The notes beneath the pieces were generated by a model. It did no database searches and was not told the origin of the DNA. It was given only the letters and a program-made list of their open reading frames with translations. From the NCBI RefSeq assembly GCF_021271205.1, contig NZ_JAIWKS010000001.1, forward strand, positions 719,072 to 783,071: DNA of 64,000 nt, written 5' to 3'. The first letter of the stretch is position 1; each line of letters starts with the position of its first letter. The DNA comes from Pseudomonas uvaldensis (GTDB lineage Bacteria; Pseudomonadota; Gammaproteobacteria; Pseudomonadales; Pseudomonadaceae). The translations under genes and the position numbers were made by a program. Below, one piece after another: positions 45,846 through 55,727 of this stretch.

Positions 45846-46214
45846 ATGGAAGAAACACTCTATGACGGGCGGGGCCGACCAGTAGCGTACATTGCCGACG
45901 ACAACGAGATGTCTATTTATCTTTGGTCAGGCCATGCTGTGGCATATGTTGTTGAAGAAAATCTTTATGGCTGGAACGGCCAGCACATCGGCTGGTTCGT
46001 TAATGGAGTGCTTTATAACCGACGAGGGCAGCGGGCGGGATCAATCGGCAGCCAATGCCCATACGCGCTGTACGCTGCTCCTGCAAAGTATGCCAAGTAC
46101 GCAAAATATGCCAAATACGCTCGCTATGCTGCCTACGCTCGGCCAGGCCTCAGAAGCTATAGCCAGGAACCCTTGGAGGAATTCTTAAAAAGTGGAGCTG
46201 TTGGGCGGGTGTAG
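45846..46214 (+). CDS. 4-fold beta-flower domain protein
   Basis: A 122-residue protein with four short repeats of the type LYDGRGRPVAYI, IYLWSGHAVAYV, LYGWNGQHIGWF and LYNRRGQRAGSI. Each is a strand pair with a G-x-x-x turn, which fits the 4-fold beta-flower fold. The second part contains KYA tandem repeats (Lys-Tyr-Ala x4, then RYA and AYA, codons 81-98), likely helical and basic. A ribosome site TAGGGGAG precedes the ATG. Such small proteins are often found alone in islands, and their role is unknown. It may belong to the Gabija-like unit or be independent. Confidence 0.7.
   Translation: MEETLYDGRGRPVAYIADDNEMSIYLWSGHAVAYVVEENLYGWNGQHIGWFVNGVLYNRRGQRAGSIGSQCPYALYAAPAKYAKYAKYAKYARYAAYARPGLRSYSQEPLEEFLKSGAVGRV
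46086..46139 (+). repeat. Six tandem 9-base codon repeats (Lys-Tyr-Ala type)
   Basis: The frame reads AAG TAT GCC, AAG TAC GCA, AAA TAT GCC, AAA TAC GCT, CGC TAT GCT, GCC TAC GCT. The third-position differences show the protein repeat is kept although the DNA has drifted, which implies selection on the peptide. Confidence 0.8.
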
Positions 46215-46483
46215 GGCGATCAAAATTGCGCCTCATGGCTGTGTTTTGAGCTATGGAGCACAGCCACGAACGGGTGTAGACATTCCACCCGTTTCTGGAC
46301 GAAGACATTTCCGGTGGCGCTCGCGACATCGGGAATGGTGAGAAGCTTATCGCCAAATCCTCAAGGAAGACATCCGGCAAGGCCGCAAACCTCAGCCAGA
46401 TGACGTGCGTCAAATGTAAGCGTCCAGCCATCACACGTTGTAATTGAGCCCGTGTAATGGCTGACATCCCATCCGAGCGCTTC

Positions 46484-47221
46484 CTAAATAGAGCGTTGAT
46501 TCATCCTGGCCGATAGAGCTTCCGCGCTTTCTTTTCGCTCTGAATACCGATCAACCAGATAGTCCTCACGACCACGAATCAGCAGTGTGAACTTCACCAG
46601 TTCCTCCATCACATCGACTACCCGGTCGTAGTATGGCGAAGGCTTCATTCGGTCAGCGTCGTCGAACTCCAAATACGCCTTTGGCACGGACGACTGATTC
46701 GGGATGGTCAGCATGCGCATCCACCGACCTAGAACACGCATCTGGTTCACAGCGTTGAATGACTGAGACCCGCCGGACACCTGCATCACGGCGAGTGTTT
46801 TGCCTTGGGTGGGCCGCACGGCACCCATGGTCAAAGGAATCCAATCGATCTGCGCTTTGAACACTCCGGACATAGCGCCATGACGCTCTGGGGAGCACCA
46901 CACCTGTCCGTCTGACCACAGCACCAGATCACGCAGCTCTTGTACCTTCGGGTGTTCGACTGGCGCATCATCCGGCAAGGGCAGGCCTGACGGATCGAAG
47001 ATCACCGTCTCGGCGCCCATATGCTGGAGCAGGCGAGCACCCTCTTGTGTCAGGAGACGGCTGAACGAGCGCTCTCTGGTCGACCCATAGAGCAGAAGGA
47101 TGCGTGGTTTGACGTTCGACCCACCTTCTAGGCCGAGTTTATCGGCACTGGGGAGATCCATCAGCGACAGATCCAAGGCCGGAAAGTCCTCGGCAGAGTC
47201 GATATCGAACTCGCTCATCAT
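46484..47221 (-). CDS. arsH: ArsH, NADPH-dependent FMN reductase of arsenic resistance
   Basis: A 245-residue flavoprotein. [17 protein letters not shown] (FMN phosphate loop) is followed by [20 protein letters not shown] and [18 protein letters not shown], the standard ArsH sequence. ArsH oxidises trivalent organoarsenicals and helps survive arsenite. The start overlaps the arsC stop by four bases. It is the last gene of arsR-arsB-arsC-arsH. The length is normal and all motifs are intact. Confidence 0.93.
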   Translation of the reverse strand: MMSEFDIDSAEDFPALDLSLMDLPSADKLGLEGGSNVKPRILLLYGSTRERSFSRLLTQEGARLLQHMGAETVIFDPSGLPLPDDAPVEHPKVQELRDLVLWSDGQVWCSPERHGAMSGVFKAQIDWIPLTMGAVRPTQGKTLAVMQVSGGSQSFNAVNQMRVLGRWMRMLTIPNQSSVPKAYLEFDDADRMKPSPYYDRVVDVMEELVKFTLLIRGREDYLVDRYSERKESAEALSARMNQRSI

Positions 47222-47688
47222 AGTGCTCCAATCCGATCCAATGCCTGCTTCAGATCGGTGCCCTGAAGCGTATTCAGATCCAGCGTGAAGAACGCTGCGT
47301 ACCGCCTTTTGATGTGTTCAACCGTTGCGTCGAATGCAGCCTGGATGGCGTCGTCATTGCCATCCACTTCCGATGGGTCAGAAAGCCCCCAGTGAGTTTT
47401 GATAGCCGGGCCAAAATACACCGGGCACGCTTCGCCACTTGCCTTGTCGCACACGGTGATAACGATATCGGGTGGCGCGTCCGCGAACGTTTCTGATCCC
47501 TTGCTATAAAGGTCGGACGTGTCGATACCCAATCCTTGCAGAGTGCTCACCGCACGTGGGTTGAGTTTGGCGCTGGGGAAGCTGCCCGAACTGATTGCCG
47601 TGAAGCCGTCCGGCGCGACATGGTTGAACAGTCCTTCGGACAGGACGCTGCGACAGCTGTTGGCCGTACACATGAACAGGATCTTCAT
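47218..47688 (-). CDS. arsC: Arsenate reductase ArsC, low-molecular-weight phosphatase fold
   Basis: A 156-residue protein starting [20 protein letters not shown]. The CX5R loop has Cys7 and Arg13, with an additional Cys12. Later [11 protein letters not shown] provides Cys80 and Cys88 for a disulfide relay, and SDP at 103-105 provides the general acid. It reduces arsenate to arsenite, which ArsB then exports. It is separated from arsB by 10 bp. The enzyme is of the thioredoxin/LMW-PTP class rather than the glutaredoxin class. Confidence 0.93.
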   Translation of the reverse strand: MKILFMCTANSCRSVLSEGLFNHVAPDGFTAISSGSFPSAKLNPRAVSTLQGLGIDTSDLYSKGSETFADAPPDIVITVCDKASGEACPVYFGPAIKTHWGLSDPSEVDGNDDAIQAAFDATVEHIKRRYAAFFTLDLNTLQGTDLKQALDRIGAL

Positions 47689-47698
47689 AAGATAACTC

Positions 47699-48988
47699 CT
47701 ACGCGCTGATGCTCAAGCGCACGGCAAGTGCTGCCAGTGTCGTAAGCAGGATGGGAAAGGTGAGTACGCAGCCAACCTTGAAGTAGTAACCCCAGGTGAT
47801 GCGGATGTTTTTCTGAGCCAAGACGTGGAGCCACAACAACGTGGCCAGGCTGCCAATGGGGGTGATCTTCGGGCCCAGGTCGCAGCCGATGATGTTGGCG
47901 TACACCATCGCTTCATGTACTAGCCCAGTCGCGCTACTGTCCTGGATCGACAACGCACCGATCAACACGCTGGGCATGTTGTTCATGGCAGATGACAGCA
48001 GCGCAGCGGTGAAGCCGGCGCCGAGTGTCGCAGCCCACAGCCCCTCATCAGCGAAGGTGCCCAGGAGTGAGCTGAGCCCTTCAGTCAGCCCGGCATTCTT
48101 GAGCCCGTAGATGACTAGATACATGCCAAGTGAAAACAGCACGACCTGCCAAGGTGCGTTGAACATGACTTTGCGTGTCGAGATCACGTGCCCTTTTGCT
48201 GCAATGACCAGTAGCACCAGAGCACACGTGGCGGCGACGGCACTGATAGGAATGCCAAGCGGCTCCAGAGCGAACAACCCGACCAGTAGAAGCAGCAGCA
48301 CCCACCAACCAGCGATGAACGTGGGGCGATCCTTGATGGCCTCTTCTGGTCGCCGGAGTTGCTCGGGCAAATACGCCACAGGCACCTCCTTTCGATAGAA
48401 CACCCAGAGCATGCCCAAGGTCGCAACGACGCTGACCAGATTCACCGGCCACATGATCGAAGCGTACCGCGCGAACCCGATATCGAAAAAGTCCGCAGAG
48501 ACGATGTTCACCAGGTTCGAGACAACCAGCGGCAGGCTGGCCGTGTCTGCAATGAACCCGGCAGCCATCACGAAAGCCAGAGTCGCAGCTGGACTGAAGC
48601 GTAATGCAGTCAACATAGCGATCACGATGGGCGTCAGGATCAATGCTGCACCGTCATTGGCAAATAGCGCCGAAACCGCTGCCCCCAAGAGCACCATCAG
48701 GGCGAACAGAAGTGCGCCGCTGCCTCGTCCCCATCGAGCGACATGAAGTGCTGCCCACTCAAAAAATCCTGCCTCATCCAGCAGAAGGCTGATGATGATC
48801 ACCGCAATGAACGTCGCTGTTGCGTTCCACACAATGTCCCAAACCACTGGGATATCGCTGAACGCAACAACGCCCGTCATCAATGCGAGCACCGCTCCGG
48901 CAGACGCACTCCAACCCACGCCAAGCCCTCGGGGCTGCCAGATCACCAGTACCAGCGTGACCAGAAAAATAGAAACTGCCAGCAACAT
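47699..48988 (-). CDS. arsB: Arsenite efflux permease ArsB
   Basis: A 429-residue inner-membrane protein with about 12 hydrophobic segments. Typical ArsB stretches are present ([17 protein letters not shown], then [18 protein letters not shown] and [20 protein letters not shown]). It extrudes arsenite and antimonite using the proton gradient. The ATG at 48988 is preceded by GGAGACC; the frame continues upstream without support. It lies 19 bp downstream of arsR in one operon. Confidence 0.94.
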   Translation of the reverse strand: MLLAVSIFLVTLVLVIWQPRGLGVGWSASAGAVLALMTGVVAFSDIPVVWDIVWNATATFIAVIIISLLLDEAGFFEWAALHVARWGRGSGALLFALMVLLGAAVSALFANDGAALILTPIVIAMLTALRFSPAATLAFVMAAGFIADTASLPLVVSNLVNIVSADFFDIGFARYASIMWPVNLVSVVATLGMLWVFYRKEVPVAYLPEQLRRPEEAIKDRPTFIAGWWVLLLLLVGLFALEPLGIPISAVAATCALVLLVIAAKGHVISTRKVMFNAPWQVVLFSLGMYLVIYGLKNAGLTEGLSSLLGTFADEGLWAATLGAGFTAALLSSAMNNMPSVLIGALSIQDSSATGLVHEAMVYANIIGCDLGPKITPIGSLATLLWLHVLAQKNIRITWGYYFKVGCVLTFPILLTTLAALAVRLSISA

Positions 48989-49007
48989 GTCAGGTCTCCA
49001 ATAACAC

Positions 49008-49358
49008 TTAGCAACAGGAAACCTGGCGTACCGGGCGACCTTCCATGGAAGCAAGGCGACCTTGGTCATCGCCGAGCCAGGAGCGGTTAGCCTCAAGCGT
49101 CGCTTGAAGCACATTCACTGCCCACTGAGGCAGTTCCGGATGAAGGCGGTAGTAGATCCATTGGCCCTGTCGACGATCCTCCAGCAGCCCGCAAGTGCGA
49201 AGCTGAGCTAAGTGGCGGGAGACCTTAGGCTGGCTGTCGTCGAGCGCCCAAATCAGTTCGCATACGCACAACTCGCCCTCAGCAGAGAGCATGAGCATGA
49301 TTCGGGCGCGGGTCTCGTCACCGAGGCATTTGAAGAACGTATGGGGCTGAATAGGCAT
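49008..49358 (-). CDS. arsR: Arsenical resistance repressor ArsR
   Basis: A 116-residue winged-helix protein. ELCVCEL holds the arsenite-binding cysteines (Cys31, Cys33), [20 protein letters not shown] is the recognition helix region, and the protein ends in Cys-Cys. It represses its own operon and is released by As(III). The start at ATG 49358 fits the family; a TTG two codons earlier is less likely. The upstream 60 bp contains an ATTCGT/ACGAAT inverted repeat as the likely operator. Confidence 0.93.
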   Translation of the reverse strand: MPIQPHTFFKCLGDETRARIMLMLSAEGELCVCELIWALDDSQPKVSRHLAQLRTCGLLEDRRQGQWIYYRLHPELPQWAVNVLQATLEANRSWLGDDQGRLASMEGRPVRQVSCC

Positions 49359-49371
49359 GGCCAACCTGTAT

Positions 49372-49395
49372 ATTCGTTTTTACGTATATACGAAT
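49372..49395 (-). promoter_or_regulatory. Probable ArsR operator and ars promoter
   Basis: ATTCGT and ACGAAT flank 12 AT-rich bases containing TACGTATATA, which also offers -10-like elements. It lies 14 bp upstream of the arsR start codon. This is the usual position and form of an ArsR site. Confidence 0.6.
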
Positions 49396-49426
49396 TTACA
49401 GATATATTGCTGTTATTGGAAGGTGC

Positions 49427-49745
49427 TTACCTTGCTTTAGACGACCAGGTATGCGGAAGCAGATCTTGAAGTTCGCTTGCCCTTTGGGTTGGCAGCCGAG
49501 TGAGTACGTCCTTTAGGTAGGCGTAGGGATCATGCCCATTCAGCCGTGCCGACTGGATCAGGCTCATGATCGCCGCTGCCCTTTTACCGCTGCGCAGCGA
49601 CCCGGCGAAGAGCCAATTCGAGCGACCGAGGGCCCATGGTCGAATCTGATTTTCCACCTGATTGTTATCGATGGGCACAGCACCATCATCCAGGTAGCGC
49701 GTCAGCGCGACCCAGCGTTTTAAGCAATAGTCCAAGGCTCTGGCT
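49427..49745 (-). pseudogene. IS66 tnpC 3' fragment
   Basis: The last ~105 codons of an IS66 TnpC (ALDYCLKRWVALTRYLDDGA, then DNNQVENQIRPWALGRSNWL and MSLIQSARLNGHDPYAYLKD). It is related to, but clearly distinct from, the intact copy at 10676-12205, with a different ending. Upstream of about 49745 the sequence changes to unrelated DNA. It is a remnant at the right border of the ars cluster. Confidence 0.8.
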
Positions 49746-49954
49746 CTGCATACCTGTGCCCTTGGTGACCAATGCGCCATTATCCCAGACAATCTAGCTT
49801 CCACCATTATTGGCAGGGTCACTGCCAAGACTTCGAGTGCTCGCCCCACGGTGCAACATCCGGTGGTGTCAGCCTTCCCACTGAGCACCTATCTGACTCA
49901 GAAAATGCTCGCTCTTGAACCGGGGGGGCGGAAGTAACCTTCTCGCGCTAGAAA

Positions 49955-50101
49955 TCAAGATCTCTGTCTAGGTACCTGATCTTTGTTCTCGTTCAGGGTG
50001 GTGTTGAGCTTCATATAACCTCGGTCTGCCTTACGCCCTGCATACGAGCTATCGAAGCCAGCAGCCTTGCTCTGCCGGCCCTTGAGCTGATCAATGCTAT
50101 C
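49955..50101 (-). pseudogene. Short gene remnant, C-terminal piece of an unknown protein
   Basis: A 48-codon stretch bounded by stops and without a start codon. It reads DSIDQLKGRQSKAAGFDSSY, then AGRKADRGYMKLNTTLNENK and QVPRQRS. The composition looks coding, but no family is recognised. It sits between the IS66 fragment and the nuclease/STAND gene, and is probably debris of a deleted gene. Confidence 0.3.
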
Positions 50102-50131
50102 TTAAGCTCCTGTCATGGAGTGGATGCCCGA

Positions 50132-52366
50132 GTGAACGATTACGATTTTTCGCGTCTGAACGACAAAGAATTTGAAGTGCTTTGCTGCGATCTCATCGGC
50201 GCCGAAGAGGGCGTCCGTTTTGAACGTTTCAAGCCTGGTCGGGATGGCGGCATAGATGGGCGCTACTTCAGCCCAGACGGTGGCGAGTGGATTCTGCAGG
50301 CTAAGCACTGGGCCGCTACCCCCTTTCCTCAGCTCGTCACCCGCATACGGTCTTCCGAGGCATCCAAGGTTGCTGCGCTTAGCCCCGAGCGCTACGTCCT
50401 CGTGGTTTCATATCCGCTTTCGAGTATGAACAAAAAGCAGCTGATTGAAGCGCTTGGAGCTTCCTACCCTGTAAATGTTTACGGAAAAGAGGATTTAAAC
50501 GATTTTCTTGCCAAGCATCCAACGGTTGAGCAAAGACACTTCAAACTCTGGATTAGCAGCGCCACGGTGCTCGTTCACTTGCTCAACAATGCTATTAGGG
50601 GTCGCAGCGAGGCGATGATGAGCGAAATCGTTGAAAAGTCAAAAATCTTTGTCCAGACAAGCTCTTTCAACGAGGCTGTAAATAAGCTGGATAATCAAGG
50701 AACAGTAATTATCACTGGCCAAGCAGGCATCGGCAAAAGCACACTTGCAGAGCAACTCATCTTGTTCTATGCCAAAGATGGCTTCGAGTTTCTTTCTATC
50801 AGCCAGAATTTACATGAGGCTGAGCAAGCTTACGTGCCTGACAGGGCTCAGCTTTTCTATTTTGACGATTTCTTAGGCCAAAATTACCTGGAAGCGCTGA
50901 AAGGAAACGAAGGCAGTCAGATCGTTCACTTCATGAAAAGGATCTTTCGTGACCGAGCGACAAAGAAATTCGTACTCACGTCTCGATCAACGATTCTAAA
51001 TCAGGGGCGAATCCTGAACGATGCTTTTGAGAATGGTAACGTCGATCGAAACGAAATGGAGATAAAGCTTCAATCGCTTTCAAGTCTAGACAAAGCCCAC
51101 ATCCTGTACAATCATATATGGCATTCAGGCTTGAATGCTGAATATGTAGAGTCCTTCTACGTAGCCAAACGTTACCATCAGATCATTCGCCATCACAACT
51201 TCAACCCACGCATTATACAATTCATCACCGACCCGCATCGACTGGCGGATGTACCCGCTACAGAATATTGGAAGCATATTACCGGCCTTCTGGATAACCC
51301 CACAAAGATCTGGGAACATCCTTTCGACGCTCAACTCGATGATTTTGGTCGATTCTTGGTTCTTCTGGTCGCGTTCAACGGAGAGAACATTCTTGAAGAG
51401 GATTTAGCTAAAGCCTACGCTGCGGGTTTACGCATGCCGGAGCATGCTAACTTCAATGGCAAGCGGGAGTTCGCTGTCGCGACCCGACATCTCTCAAACT
51501 CACTGCTAACTCGCGTGATGGTGGGTGACAAACGTTACTACAAACTATTCAACCCCTCAGTTGGGGATTTCCTGCTGCATCGATACGCGAAAGATTCGTC
51601 GCTGCTTGAAACCTTGTTTAAGTGCTTACGTAGTCTCAGCACCATCAAAATGCTGCAGCACATGACAAGAAACCATCTCACGCCTAGCGATGTGACGATG
51701 GGTTTGTTCAGGTCACTTTTCGTGCATGAGGAGAGTCTGGGTTTTGAGGGTAGTCCGCCGGAATACCTCGCCAAACTTTACGTAAGCACCCAAAGAGGCC
51801 TTAGCGAAGCCGAATTAAAACGACGCGCAAAGTATGTTACTGCAGTCATACTGGGTAACCCAATCACGACGACTTGCGAGTATTGCCTGGTGGTGCTGGC
51901 AGATGCGGTGAATGAGGAAATCATCACACCCTCATCTGCTGGAAACTTTGTGTTGGATGTAATCAATTTCGGCATCGACGAGAAAGACCTGCCGGCCTTA
52001 GGCGACTTGATAGGTCTTCTTGAAATGAATGACTACCATGAAACAACGAAGCCATTCACAAGTCTGGCTCTTCAGTTTATGACTGACTCCCTTGATGAGA
52101 TGTTTGAGGAAAGCGTTGTATTCGGAGATGGTGAAGACTTGGACGCGGCCAACAAAAATCTTATCGTTATGATTGATGATAAGTTCACGAGCTGGCAGGT
52201 CTCTGCTACCAGGGCAATGATTGATGAAATTATTGACGCTTATGACGTTCCATTCCGCATGCAAAATTACTTCAGGGAAGCAGAAGAGACTTACGTGTCT
52301 CACCGACCGGATCAGAGCAGACTGGAAGCTCTGGATATCGATGATCTGTTCAGTAGGGAACGTTAG
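50132..52366 (+). CDS. Mrr-like restriction endonuclease fused to STAND-type NTPase
   Basis: A 744-residue protein. Residues 8-125 are an Mrr/REase-like domain: EVLCCDLIGAEEGVRFERFK, RDGGIDGRYF (Asp38, Asp42) and WILQAKHW (Gln56-Ala-Lys58), a complete D-QxK core. Residues 190-330 form a P-loop NTPase (VIITGQAGIGKSTLAEQLI, then AQLFYFDDFLGQNYLEALKG), probably of the novel STAND (nSTAND3) group. The C-terminal 400 residues are helical and probably sense the trigger. Such fusions are single-gene antiphage proteins related to Avs/STAND effectors. GTG at 50132 is chosen because GGAG lies upstream; an earlier in-frame GTG at 50120 has no ribosome site. Confidence 0.8.
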   Translation: MNDYDFSRLNDKEFEVLCCDLIGAEEGVRFERFKPGRDGGIDGRYFSPDGGEWILQAKHWAATPFPQLVTRIRSSEASKVAALSPERYVLVVSYPLSSMNKKQLIEALGASYPVNVYGKEDLNDFLAKHPTVEQRHFKLWISSATVLVHLLNNAIRGRSEAMMSEIVEKSKIFVQTSSFNEAVNKLDNQGTVIITGQAGIGKSTLAEQLILFYAKDGFEFLSISQNLHEAEQAYVPDRAQLFYFDDFLGQNYLEALKGNEGSQIVHFMKRIFRDRATKKFVLTSRSTILNQGRILNDAFENGNVDRNEMEIKLQSLSSLDKAHILYNHIWHSGLNAEYVESFYVAKRYHQIIRHHNFNPRIIQFITDPHRLADVPATEYWKHITGLLDNPTKIWEHPFDAQLDDFGRFLVLLVAFNGENILEEDLAKAYAAGLRMPEHANFNGKREFAVATRHLSNSLLTRVMVGDKRYYKLFNPSVGDFLLHRYAKDSSLLETLFKCLRSLSTIKMLQHMTRNHLTPSDVTMGLFRSLFVHEESLGFEGSPPEYLAKLYVSTQRGLSEAELKRRAKYVTAVILGNPITTTCEYCLVVLADAVNEEIITPSSAGNFVLDVINFGIDEKDLPALGDLIGLLEMNDYHETTKPFTSLALQFMTDSLDEMFEESVVFGDGEDLDAANKNLIVMIDDKFTSWQVSATRAMIDEIIDAYDVPFRMQNYFREAEETYVSHRPDQSRLEALDIDDLFSRER

Positions 52367-52535
52367 GTAATTGGATGTCGTGGCTCTGTGTGCTGGCGTT
52401 TTTTGGTACGGAAATGGTGCGCGCCGGTTGTGTCGTTTGGCTAGGCGCTGTCTGAAATCCCAGGAAACTGAAATCTGATCCCGGATCGGCCTGGGTTTTG
52501 TACAGTCGCCCAACGTCTACGGAAAGAATCCTGTG

Positions 52536-52882
52536 ATGGCGAAGCGTTATCAACTCTTGGATGAAGTGTGGGCAGTGGTCGCTGACCGTCTTACTAGAGC
52601 CCATACGAAGCAGGCCTCGTAGCGGTGATAACGTGGTGGTTGATGGCGTGTTTTGGGTGCTCTGCTTAGGAGCAGCCTAGCGAGATATGCATGAGCGTTC
52701 CGAATCTTGGGCAACGGTCTATCACCGCTTCCGAGTCTGGCGAAACTGTGGAACATTTGACCAGATGCCCAGACGACTACACTTCAAAATCATTGACGAA
52801 AAGCCTGATCGGTTCCACCGCTTTTCGAGCAACCCGTGCTTCATCTGGAGCGCGGAAAAAGAGGACTGACGATCATCATTGA
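52536..52882 (+). pseudogene. IS5 family transposase remnant
   Basis: It begins MAKRYQLLDEVWAVVADRL and shows VVVDGVFWVLC, then after a stop RSESWATVYHRFRVWRN in one frame and FRATRASSGARKKR in another. These are in the usual order of an IS5-group transposase N terminus (DUF4096 domain and first part of the catalytic domain). At least two frameshifts or stops and a missing second half make it a pseudogene. Confidence 0.75.
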
Positions 52883-53039
52883 CGCTGCACGGCGAAGTGA
52901 GCTGAATGATGCCCCCTTCACCCGATGGTTTATAGACTTGGTCGCACAACTGATGAAAGAACTGCGGTCAGCGCCCGGCCATCCGAAGGGGATCGCTCAC
53001 CTATAATCCTAATTCTGAATAGTTGGATAGAGCATCTTT

Positions 53040-54272
53040 ATGCGCTTAAGACGTCACGACCAAACTGCCTGGCTGATACATTTCGTACGCGACCGAGATC
53101 CTAAACAGGACTTCCCTAGCGAAGATGCGCGTGGCCCTGGCCACTACGCGGGAGGTGAACTGGAACTTAATGCAAAAGCGTTTGAGGTTTTGAAGACGAT
53201 TATTCGATTGGGAGGGTTGAAACCCGGATATTCGTTTAGGAAGGGGCGTACCACAATCTACGGGGGTCAGCCTGCGGTCTGCGCAACAGAAATGCCTCTG
53301 TATGCGTTTGCCACCTACGCCCGCGAGAGAGCGAAAGCTGGAAATGTATCAGCCTATGGCATTGCATTTCTCAAATCAGAATTTTACGCAGCCGGAGGAC
53401 GGCCCGCGATATACGGATTATCCACCGAAAACGTAACCTGCCATAACGAAATGTCAACTCGCCGGATTATTGATGAAAAAGTTCTGCCTCAAAGAGAGCA
53501 GTATCGCTATGTCGCTCATAATCCAGGGCAGCCAGTTAGGCCTATCGATTGGAGTCACGAGCGGGAATGGCGTTGGATTTGCCAAAATCCCCAACTCGAT
53601 GAAATTTGGATGAGAAACTATGACGGTATGCTCGGCCCCGCCCCAGCGCTCCCGATTTTCAAAGGAAGGCTGGAGGGACGACACTTTACTCGCACCTGCA
53701 TAATTGTGTGGTCTAACCAAGAAGCCGAGGAAGTCAGAAAGTTGATTACCGGAATATATCTGGCAGGCGGAAACAATTACGACACCCCTTTCGACGAAGA
53801 ATTGATCATGCGATCACGAATCATTGTCTTGGAGGATGTAATAAGCTCTGTGGAAGCAGGACAAAAGATTGATGCACAGACAATTGAAGGGCTTGAGAAG
53901 GCTCAATTACTGCAATCTGTCACCATCACTGCAGCCCCGGAGAATGCCGACAAGATAGTCGAAGACGCCTTCGACGCCGCCCTGGAAGCGGCAGCACTTG
54001 CAGATGCAGATTATACTGACAGATTTGGTGATTACTTCAGCGGCTACGGGTTCGCTCACCTAGCAACGGCTGATACTACGACCCCTATCGTGCAGTATCT
54101 ATTAAGTGTTGGGATAGCCTCAAGCCCATTTGATGGAGTCTTATACATTAAAGTTCCAGGCACCACAGGCTCAAGAGATTTAGACCGTGCTGTAGTCGTC
54201 AATGGAGCGGTTGCCAAGGTGCTATCTGAGAAGCTTGGCATCAATGTTCACATTGTGGCACGGGAGGACTAG
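53040..54272 (+). CDS. Unknown protein with possible ART-like N-terminal part
   Basis: A 410-residue protein starting MRLRRHDQTAWLIHFVRDRD. Stretches such as TIIRLGGLKPGYSFRKGRTT, ATEMPLYAFATYARERAK and GIAFLKSEFYAAGGRPAIYG recall DUF4427/DUF2971-type proteins of defence islands; some relatives have an ADP-ribosyltransferase-like fold. The C-terminal 120 residues (about 290-410) form a separate acidic domain with a Rossmann-like end. No catalytic triad can be assigned with confidence. A clear ATG opens the frame, which has no stop or frameshift. Confidence 0.65.
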   Translation: MRLRRHDQTAWLIHFVRDRDPKQDFPSEDARGPGHYAGGELELNAKAFEVLKTIIRLGGLKPGYSFRKGRTTIYGGQPAVCATEMPLYAFATYARERAKAGNVSAYGIAFLKSEFYAAGGRPAIYGLSTENVTCHNEMSTRRIIDEKVLPQREQYRYVAHNPGQPVRPIDWSHEREWRWICQNPQLDEIWMRNYDGMLGPAPALPIFKGRLEGRHFTRTCIIVWSNQEAEEVRKLITGIYLAGGNNYDTPFDEELIMRSRIIVLEDVISSVEAGQKIDAQTIEGLEKAQLLQSVTITAAPENADKIVEDAFDAALEAAALADADYTDRFGDYFSGYGFAHLATADTTTPIVQYLLSVGIASSPFDGVLYIKVPGTTGSRDLDRAVVVNGAVAKVLSEKLGINVHIVARED

Positions 54273-54442
54273 AACTTGATGCTCCGGGCTCTTTGATGTC
54301 GGTGAAGAATGTGAGAGACTGCCCTAGTAGCGTCGGCGCAATGCCTATTTAATAGGAGGCTTATGCGCCTATGCTGATGTGGAATAGCCGACGATACTTC
54401 TTTCTTAGGAGTTCTCGCATTCCTTCTGCATTTTTCAAAGCT

Positions 54443-55099
54443 TCAGTTTGAGTTCAAGCCAAGCCACTCCCCCAAGATCTGGTTGCGGTAAAAATCCGAG
54501 TGCAGGTCGTATTGAGGGTCGATGTTTTCCGAGTACAGATAAAGGCGCTCTTTTTCTGAGAGCCTCATAATATCTCCGAGCCACATTACAACGCTTTGAG
54601 ATGAGTTGATGCCATAAGGAACTTTAATGTCATCCTTGGTGGTTATCAGTCCGGAAGAAGGTGTCGATTTGTGCAGCTCACAACTTTCACTATGCTCGAA
54701 TTTTATCAGGACGTCTCGATTAAAATACACAGGCGTTAAATAGCCATCACTCGGAATATCTCGAATCAAGCCTGGTATGAAGAAGTGCTCCACAGTTGAA
54801 TACTTGAATTGCGCACCATCTGCAATGGAGAATTTACCGCGATTGAATCTTCCGAATTGATTAATCGTAACGGTTTCTTTGTCTTGTGCTTTAGCGCGAG
54901 ACACTTCAGTTTCGATGATGTGAACAGCTGGGGCAGTAAAGAAGATTTGTCCCGTAGCTGTAGATTTCAGGTAAGGTAGTTTGTCTAGAATTACCTTCAC
55001 GCCGTCGTGCCGGAAGGTGTGCCTGTCAAAGCACAAGTGCAACGGGTTCTCTTCATGATCAAAGTAGCTGTCGTGCGATATCAACTGCTCAGTTTCCAT
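54443..55099 (-). CDS. Hypothetical protein
   Basis: A 218-residue soluble protein (METEQLISHDSYFDHEENPL, ending NQILGEWLGLNSN), rich in Phe, Tyr and His. It has a strand-rich N-terminal half (VKVILDKLPYLKSTATGQIF) and a helical end. No domain is recognised. It is convergent with the 410-residue gene. Codon use and an uninterrupted frame support it as real. Confidence 0.6.
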   Translation of the reverse strand: METEQLISHDSYFDHEENPLHLCFDRHTFRHDGVKVILDKLPYLKSTATGQIFFTAPAVHIIETEVSRAKAQDKETVTINQFGRFNRGKFSIADGAQFKYSTVEHFFIPGLIRDIPSDGYLTPVYFNRDVLIKFEHSESCELHKSTPSSGLITTKDDIKVPYGINSSQSVVMWLGDIMRLSEKERLYLYSENIDPQYDLHSDFYRNQILGEWLGLNSN

Positions 55100-55488
55100 A
55101 GTGTATCGTCCTCGTCCATATGATGCTCCGAGTAATCTATCTTTAGAAAACCTGCGGCGCAGTCATTTTGACATTGCTGCGCTGGGCATTATGCCGATCA
55201 CATCACTCAGCGAAGCCCTAGTGTACTGAGCGGTAACAGTCATGCGTGCGGCGTTCGATCTGACCTGGGCGCAGCGGCAACATCAGCCCCCTCAGGCCGC
55301 TAGCGTACTCTATTTTGCTCAATCGACTGTTGAGTGCGCCCCCGTTGGCCAATGGTTCAGCGGCCTAAGGTTCGTGCGTAGACTCAATCGGACAACGGTA
55401 GAACGTTACGAATGCCTCATGCACCAAGGTGCACCATGGTGATATCGGAGAATATCCAGCGTTTACCAACGTTCGGACGACTTGAGGG
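55100..55488. other. Intergenic stretch with an att-like upstream motif
   Basis: About 390 bp. It contains GGTGCACCATGGTG (55428-55441), repeated with one mismatch at 60883-60896, where it likewise precedes a tRNA-like repeat. No gene was recognised. Confidence 0.45.
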
Positions 55489-55553
55489 CTACACAGATAC
55501 ACGCTTCCAGGCGTTTCTGACCAATGAGGGTTCGATTCCCTCTACCCGCTCCA
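55489..55553 (+). repeat. Left copy of a 65-nt tRNA-3'-end-like direct repeat (att-like)
   Basis: The 65 bases match 60954-61018 at 51 positions without a gap, and the last 35 bases at 31 of 35. The end (GGGTTCGATTCCCTCTACCC plus GCTCCA) is a tRNA T-arm and acceptor, most like tRNA-Gly. The first two thirds do not fold as a tRNA and the 5' GCGGGT half is absent. It therefore looks like an attachment site kept by a recombinase element rather than a tRNA gene. Confidence 0.6.
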
Positions 55554-55727
55554 CCTTCCAGCCAGCATTTCCGGGCCCTCTAGGGAATCCCCCAATTCCA
55601 GAACCCCCATCACAGCCTCTCCCTCCAGCATCCAAATCCCTACCCAAGCCCCACCAAAAAGCCGTCTAGAATCACCAGATTTTGGTGCACCGTCGACGCC
55701 GTCCGAAATGACGACCTGCACGCGACA

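Noticed and set aside
46086..46139. Short tandem repeat as a CRISPR-like array
   Set aside because: Nine-base units without spacers, in frame inside a protein gene; it encodes a peptide repeat.
46150..46467. 105-codon minus-strand frame between the beta-flower gene and arsH
   Set aside because: Overlaps the end of the beta-flower gene, has no ribosome site and no similarity I can name.
55489..55553. Complete tRNA gene ending CCGCTCCA
   Set aside because: The T-arm and acceptor 3' strand are perfect, but no 5' acceptor half, D-arm or anticodon arm can be folded upstream. The same applies to 60954-61018.
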